9,394 nt of DNA from an uncultured bacterium (GTDB lineage Bacteria > Gemmatimonadota > Gemmatimonadetes > Palauibacterales > KS3-K002): positions 1 through 9,394 of the forward strand of contig CANPVY010000270.1 in assembly GCA_947581845.1 (NCBI GenBank), read 5' to 3'. Below the pieces are notes generated by a model. That model was not told the origin of the DNA. It saw only the letters and a program-made list of their open reading frames with translations, and did no database searches. Position numbers and translations under genes: made by a program. Positions 5,839 to 9,394 of the stretch are shown here, one piece after another (the stretch's first letter is position 1; the number at the start of each line of letters is the position of its first letter).

Positions 5839-7259
5839 TGCAAGGTACCGGTCTGGGCTAAGGCGTGCTCCAGCAGGCCAAGCGCCTCTTCCAGCAATGC
5901 GTGTGTACGGCCGGGGTCGGGCTGCCCTGCTTGCAGGATCCCCGCGATCTCGCTACTGAGCGACTTGGCACGCGCCACGGCGTCGTCAGCGCTGTAAGTC
6001 AGGGACTCGATGGGGACCGGGGGTTCTCGGTCTGGGTGGGTCGCCGCCTCCAACGAATCCTCAGCGCGTCGCACTGCCTCGGCGCGAGTCTCCTTTGCAG
6101 GCGACTCGATGTAGCCGCGCAGAGCCGAGAGCGTCGTGGCGAGATCCAAGGCGATGGCCTGCAAGCGGCGCGGCGGACCATCGAGCGCAGCACGCAGGGC
6201 CGCCCCCGACCGCCGCGCTACCCTGCCGAGCTCAGCGTGCCCGAACGTGACGGCCCGTTCCCGCAGCTGTCTCATGGCGAATGCCAGCCGCTGGCCGGCC
6301 TTGCGCGCGCCCTCCGGGTCGCGGGCGAGCTCCTCACGCAGGCGATCGATGGTGTCAAGGCTCGCGGTGGCCTCCAGAGCAAAGAACGCCTCCCACGAGC
6401 CTGCCCCACGCTCCGCCATCGGGCAGGCCTCGACGTGCGGCCCCGCCTCATCGAAGAAGAGCTCGCTGATCCAGGTGATCTCGCGCTGGGCCGCAGTGCC
6501 GAGGATTTGCTCCTTGAGATCCTCGATCTCGGTGCCCCGGGCCAGCGTGGGGCTCGGCGCCTCACCACGAATGAGGTCGGTCGCGACATCGTCGAGAGCC
6601 TGCCGGGCACGACGGAAGAGCACCAAGTGCCCGGGCCCGACGGTCGCGCTGGTGTCAGCGATCTTCAGGATCACTTCCTCCACTGCGGCTACCGCCGGGC
6701 CCACGGCCGGAATGTCATCGACACCTTCAATGCCTCGCAGCGGGCGGATGCGCCGCAGCAGTTTCTTCAGCGGCTCCCGGTTACGGGGATCACGCTCCAG
6801 TACGCCCAGCGACTCACCGATATCCGCGGCGAGGGCACGCAGCTCGGTGCCCAGGTAGCGCCGAAACCTGACATCGTCCCTCGGTGGCGGCGTCGGCGCC
6901 GCTGTCGGCTCCCCCAGCCGCTGCGCCAGCGCTTCTGCACGCTGCGCAAGATCCGCCGGCGGCTCCTTCACCGAATTCACCATCACCCTCATCTCAGCCA
7001 GCGCCGTCTCCAGGCTCTCACGCAGCCGCGTGCTCCAATGGCGTCTCCCCGCCGTCAGCTCGGTGGTTAGTGAATGCAGAGCGCCCGCGACTCGGGCGAT
7101 CGCGTCCTGGTCCGCCATGCGGGCACTTCCGCGCAGCGCGCGTGCGCAACGCCTCAGTTCGTCCGCGTCCGGCCTGCCCGCTTCTCCGAGCGTCTGCTGC
7201 AGCTTATCCAGATACTCGGTCGCCTCGTCGACGAAGAACTCTAGCAATGTCCGGGGCAT
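5835..7259 (-). CDS. Three-module HPt-like helical protein lacking phospho-His
   Basis: A 474-aa, Ala/Arg/Glu/Leu-rich soluble helical protein with no signal peptide or membrane segment. The N terminus, 'LLEFFVDEATEYLDKL' (5-20), resembles HPt domains of CheA-type proteins. Three segments resemble the HPt helix normally reading AHxLKGxA: 'CARALRGSARMA' (38-49), 'RIRPLRGIEGV' (170-180) and 'AMRQLRERAV' (328-337). In each the phospho-acceptor His position is Arg (40, 172, 330). The third is the weakest match. Pro-rich linkers lie at 117-127 and 408-417. No kinase, receiver or output domain is visible. I place the start at ATG 7259, 4 nt after the pdxJ stop; the frame extends to 7295, but the extra 12 residues overlap pdxJ and precede the conserved block. 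The role is unknown: a scaffold, a decoy for response regulators, or an inhibitor of phosphotransfer are possibilities. Confidence 0.7.
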   Translation of the reverse strand: MPRTLLEFFVDEATEYLDKLQQTLGEAGRPDADELRRCARALRGSARMADQDAIARVAGALHSLTTELTAGRRHWSTRLRESLETALAEMRVMVNSVKEPPADLAQRAEALAQRLGEPTAAPTPPPRDDVRFRRYLGTELRALAADIGESLGVLERDPRNREPLKKLLRRIRPLRGIEGVDDIPAVGPAVAAVEEVILKIADTSATVGPGHLVLFRRARQALDDVATDLIRGEAPSPTLARGTEIEDLKEQILGTAAQREITWISELFFDEAGPHVEACPMAERGAGSWEAFFALEATASLDTIDRLREELARDPEGARKAGQRLAFAMRQLRERAVTFGHAELGRVARRSGAALRAALDGPPRRLQAIALDLATTLSALRGYIESPAKETRAEAVRRAEDSLEAATHPDREPPVPIESLTYSADDAVARAKSLSSEIAGILQAGQPDPGRTHALLEEALGLLEHALAQTGTLQ

Positions 7260-7263
7260 ACAT

Positions 7264-8001
7264 CTAACCCCCCAACCGGGCTCGCGCTGCCTCAACGAGC
7301 TCCAGCATCTCCCGCACGGCTCGCTCCATTCCCACGAATATCGCCCGGCTCACAACAGAATGCCCAATGTTGAGCTCCTCGAGCTCAGCGATTGCCGCCA
7401 CCGGGGTCACGTTCTCGTAGGTCAGGCCGTGCCCAGCATGCACCGCCAGCCCGACCTCACGACCCAGCGACGCCGCAGCGCGCAAACGCTGCAACTGCTC
7501 CTCGCGAGCAAACAACGCCGCGTTGGCGTACTCACCGGTGTGCAGCTCGATCGCGTCAGCGCCCAAATCCTTCGACACACGAATCGTCGTCTCGACCGGA
7601 TCGATGAACAGGGACGTCCGAATGCCTGCCCCACGCAGCCGGGCCACTGCGTCAGCCACCTGCTGCTGCCGCTTCGTCCCCCCCAAATCCAAGCCACCCT
7701 CGGTAGTGACCTCCTCACGCCGCTCCGGTACAAGCGTCGCTTGCATCGGACGGTACTCAAGCGCGAAACTGAGCACTCCTTCCTCGAGCGCCAGCTCGAG
7801 GTTGACGCCTGTGCGGACCGTGCCCATCAAGAGCAGCACGTCGCGCTCCTTGACGTGCCGGCGGTCCTCACGCAGATGCACGGTGATCGCCTGCGCACCG
7901 CCCAACTCGGCCAGCACAGCCGCGCGCACCGGATCCGGTTCGTCGGTCTTGCGCGCCTCGCGCACCGTCGCGACATGATCGAGATTGATGTACAACCTCA
8001 T
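7264..8001 (-). CDS. pdxJ: Pyridoxine 5'-phosphate synthase
   Basis: It condenses 1-deoxy-D-xylulose 5-phosphate with 3-amino-2-oxopropyl phosphate to form pyridoxine 5'-phosphate, the last ring-closing step of the DXP-dependent vitamin B6 pathway. It is 245 aa, the normal TIM-barrel length. Recognisable blocks are 'INLDHVATVREAR' (5-17), 'ITVHLREDRRHV' (39-50, holding the active-site His residues 42 and 49), the 'NLE' at 67-69, 'LVPERREEVTTEGGLD' (90-105), 'SLFIDP' (130-135), 'IELHTGEYA' (151-159), 'HAGHGLTY' (188-195, His191) and 'LNIGHSVVSRA' (210-220). All catalytic positions I can compare look intact. The ATG is preceded by AGGGAG about 12 nt upstream and lies 6 nt after the DUF2520 stop. 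Organisms with pdxJ normally also carry pdxA, which is not in this window. Confidence 0.97.
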   Translation of the reverse strand: MRLYINLDHVATVREARKTDEPDPVRAAVLAELGGAQAITVHLREDRRHVKERDVLLLMGTVRTGVNLELALEEGVLSFALEYRPMQATLVPERREEVTTEGGLDLGGTKRQQQVADAVARLRGAGIRTSLFIDPVETTIRVSKDLGADAIELHTGEYANAALFAREEQLQRLRAAASLGREVGLAVHAGHGLTYENVTPVAAIAELEELNIGHSVVSRAIFVGMERAVREMLELVEAARARLGG

Positions 8002-8007
8002 CGCCGC

Positions 8008-8886
8008 TCACTCTCCCTTTAGGCCACGGATCTCCGCCTCGATCGCATCCCCGACCGCCGCGTCGAGTCCCAGCTCCCGGCTCAAGTCGAGAACCTGCAG
8101 TGCAAGCTGCCGGTACAGGTCACGCGTGTCGGCATCAAGCGCCGCCAGGTGACCTCGTACGGTCTCAAGATCTCCACGCGCCACAGGACCTGTCAAAGCC
8201 CGTGGGATCCCCAGCTGACCCAGGTTCTGCAAAGCGCCACGCCAGAGCGGCTGCAGCGCCTGAGCCGCCTCTTCCCGGCCGATATTCGCCGCCCCGGCCA
8301 GCAGACGCGTCGCCACGGCGACACAAGCTACAACATAATTGGAAGCGAACACACACGCTGCATGATAGCGAGCCTTGTCAGCCGTGTGAACCTCCAGCAG
8401 ACGACCCCCTGCGGCCTCGACGATCTCAGCCGCTGCGCCCCGCGCTTGCGCATTGCCCTCGAAGGTGAAGAAGGCGCCGCGCAGCCGCTCCCGACCGCTA
8501 TGAGGATCGGCAACCGTCTGCAACGGATGGAGAGACCCGACCGCGTAGCCACGCTCGCCGAGCGGCGCCAGTACGCCGGCCGGCTGCAACCCGCTCAGGT
8601 GGAGCGCCACACAGCCGTCACCCGGTGCACCCAACCGGGCCAGCGCAACGGCGATTTCAGCGATCGTGCTGTCCGGGACCGCCAGCAGCACTCGTGTCCC
8701 CTCCGGCGGTGCACCTGGGAAGCCGCGACTGTACCGGGCCAGCGGCTGCCCCAGCACCGGGTGCTCCGGCGGTCGCTCGCGCCGGCCGACGAAGAGCAGC
8801 TCGCGGGCGTACTCCGACGCGGCAAGCACCGAACCAAGCGACAGTCCCATCCGGCCCGGCCCCACGATCCAGTATCTCCAGGACAT
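8008..8886 (-). CDS. DUF2520-type Rossmann-fold protein (predicted dehydrogenase)
   Basis: A 292-aa cytoplasmic protein built like the ProC / F420-dependent NADP-oxidoreductase group. The N-terminal dinucleotide-binding half opens with 'WIVGPGRMGLSLGSVLAAS' (6-24), containing the GxGxMG loop. Further DUF2520-like blocks are 'HLSGLQP' (96-102), 'GSLHPLQTVADP' (117-128), 'KARYHAACVFASNYVVA' (171-187) and 'LTGPVARGD' (231-239); the last two lie in the all-helical C-terminal half that typically dimerises. The substrate is not established for the family as far as I know, so no gene symbol is given. It sits 2 nt after hflX and 6 nt before pdxJ. In many bacteria relatives lie near pantothenate genes, but none is visible here. 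Assignment to the family is firm, function open. Confidence 0.85.
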   Translation of the reverse strand: MSWRYWIVGPGRMGLSLGSVLAASEYARELLFVGRRERPPEHPVLGQPLARYSRGFPGAPPEGTRVLLAVPDSTIAEIAVALARLGAPGDGCVALHLSGLQPAGVLAPLGERGYAVGSLHPLQTVADPHSGRERLRGAFFTFEGNAQARGAAAEIVEAAGGRLLEVHTADKARYHAACVFASNYVVACVAVATRLLAGAANIGREEAAQALQPLWRGALQNLGQLGIPRALTGPVARGDLETVRGHLAALDADTRDLYRQLALQVLDLSRELGLDAAVGDAIEAEIRGLKGE

Positions 8887-8888
8887 GA

Positions 8889-9394
8889 TCAGGCCGCTGG
8901 TGGCGCCTCAAAGATCGCCACGTCCTCCCGTGTCCTCAGGCGACCGAGCACGTAGATCGGCAGCCTGGCTGTCATCTGGATGGAGATGCCGCGCTCCTCC
9001 CGCGCGAGAACCTCGCCCTCTCGATACACCTCGGCCAGAACGCTGCCGGCGCTCGCCGGAATGCTGAGCAGCACCGTCCGCCACTGCTCGCGGATCAGTC
9101 GCCGCAACGTCGCCCGGAGCGCGTCCAGCCCATCTGGCTCCAGAGTCGACGTGAACACGTGCGAGTCCATGAGTGCCCCGGCCCGCTCCTCGATCGCGGC
9201 CTGCTCCGCGTGAGTGAGGCGGTCGACCTTGTTGAACACGACCAGTCTGCCCTTCGCATTGAGCTGCAGTTCGGCCACCACACCCTCCACGACCTCGTGC
9301 TGGTCCTCCCAACACGGGTGGGCCACATCGACCACATGACAGAGCAGGTCCGCCTCGTTCGCCTCCTCGAGCGTCGCCCGGAACGATGCGACGA
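8889..9394 (-). CDS. hflX: GTPase HflX, C-terminal part (partial at window edge)
   Basis: The last 168 codons of HflX, a ribosome-associated GTPase that can split 70S ribosomes, notably under heat stress. The first visible codon is at 9392; the start, the N-terminal domain and the P loop lie beyond the window. The segment opens with 'VASFRATLEEANEADLLCHV', the post-G3 block characteristic of HflX, followed by 'VDVAHPCWEDQ'. The G4 guanine-specificity motif NKVD is at 9233-9222. The remaining residues form the HflX-type C-terminal domain, with 'LPIYVLGRLR' near the end, and finish in 'EAPPAA'. There is no frameshift in the visible part. It heads the visible portion of the minus-strand operon; the DUF2520 gene follows after 2 nt. 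Confidence 0.93.
   Translation of the reverse strand, partial: VASFRATLEEANEADLLCHVVDVAHPCWEDQHEVVEGVVAELQLNAKGRLVVFNKVDRLTHAEQAAIEERAGALMDSHVFTSTLEPDGLDALRATLRRLIREQWRTVLLSIPASAGSVLAEVYREGEVLAREERGISIQMTARLPIYVLGRLRTREDVAIFEAPPAA

Noticed and set aside
5865..7070. Plus-strand open frame of 401 codons opposite the HPt-like gene
   Set aside because: The minus-strand frame has the operon context, 4-nt overlaps with its neighbours and an HPt-like N terminus. The antisense product is Arg/Gln/His-rich with no recognisable motif.
7030..8022. Plus-strand open frame of 330 codons opposite pdxJ
   Set aside because: pdxJ is unmistakable on the other strand; the antisense product is low-complexity with no family features.

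Overview
The window is GC-rich bacterial chromosome. Codons end mostly in G or C, genes are tightly packed, and several starts are GTG. I see no mobile element, CRISPR array or rRNA. The housekeeping content (rplY/ctc, prs, tRNA-Gln, ispE, pdxJ, hflX) and the TL5/CTC-type L25 with an acidic tail fit a soil or aquatic bacterium. Gemmatimonadota or a related phylum is my best guess, but this rests on gene order and general resemblance and not on any search.

Layout. On the minus strand, read from the right edge leftward, is one compact run: hflX (5' end cut by the window edge), a DUF2520 Rossmann-fold protein, pdxJ, a three-module HPt-like protein, an LPG-synthase/UPF0104-type membrane protein, and ispE. 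Spacers are 2, 6 and 4 nt, followed by two 4-nt overlaps, so this is almost certainly one operon. After ispE comes a plus-strand gene for a predicted exported JAMM/MPN metallopeptidase, overlapping ispE tail to tail. Then come a minus-strand tRNA-Gln(TTG), a roughly 460-nt poorly coding stretch with palindromes and one weak small ORF, a plus-strand CaCA-family cation exchanger, and finally minus-strand prs and rplY behind a plausible promoter.

How the genes relate. prs makes PRPP, ispE is a step of the MEP isoprenoid pathway, and pdxJ makes pyridoxine phosphate. PdxJ and the MEP pathway both draw on 1-deoxy-D-xylulose 5-phosphate, so their co-transcription may reflect a shared precursor. The order ispE, tRNA-Gln, prs, rplY resembles a widespread bacterial housekeeping cluster. 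Here two plus-strand genes (exchanger and JAMM peptidase) and a non-coding stretch split it.

Most worth a second look: the 474-aa operon protein with three HPt-like helices, each with Arg where the phospho-accepting His should be; the JAMM peptidase with a signal peptide and four cysteines; and the interrupted ispE/tRNA-Gln/prs cluster.
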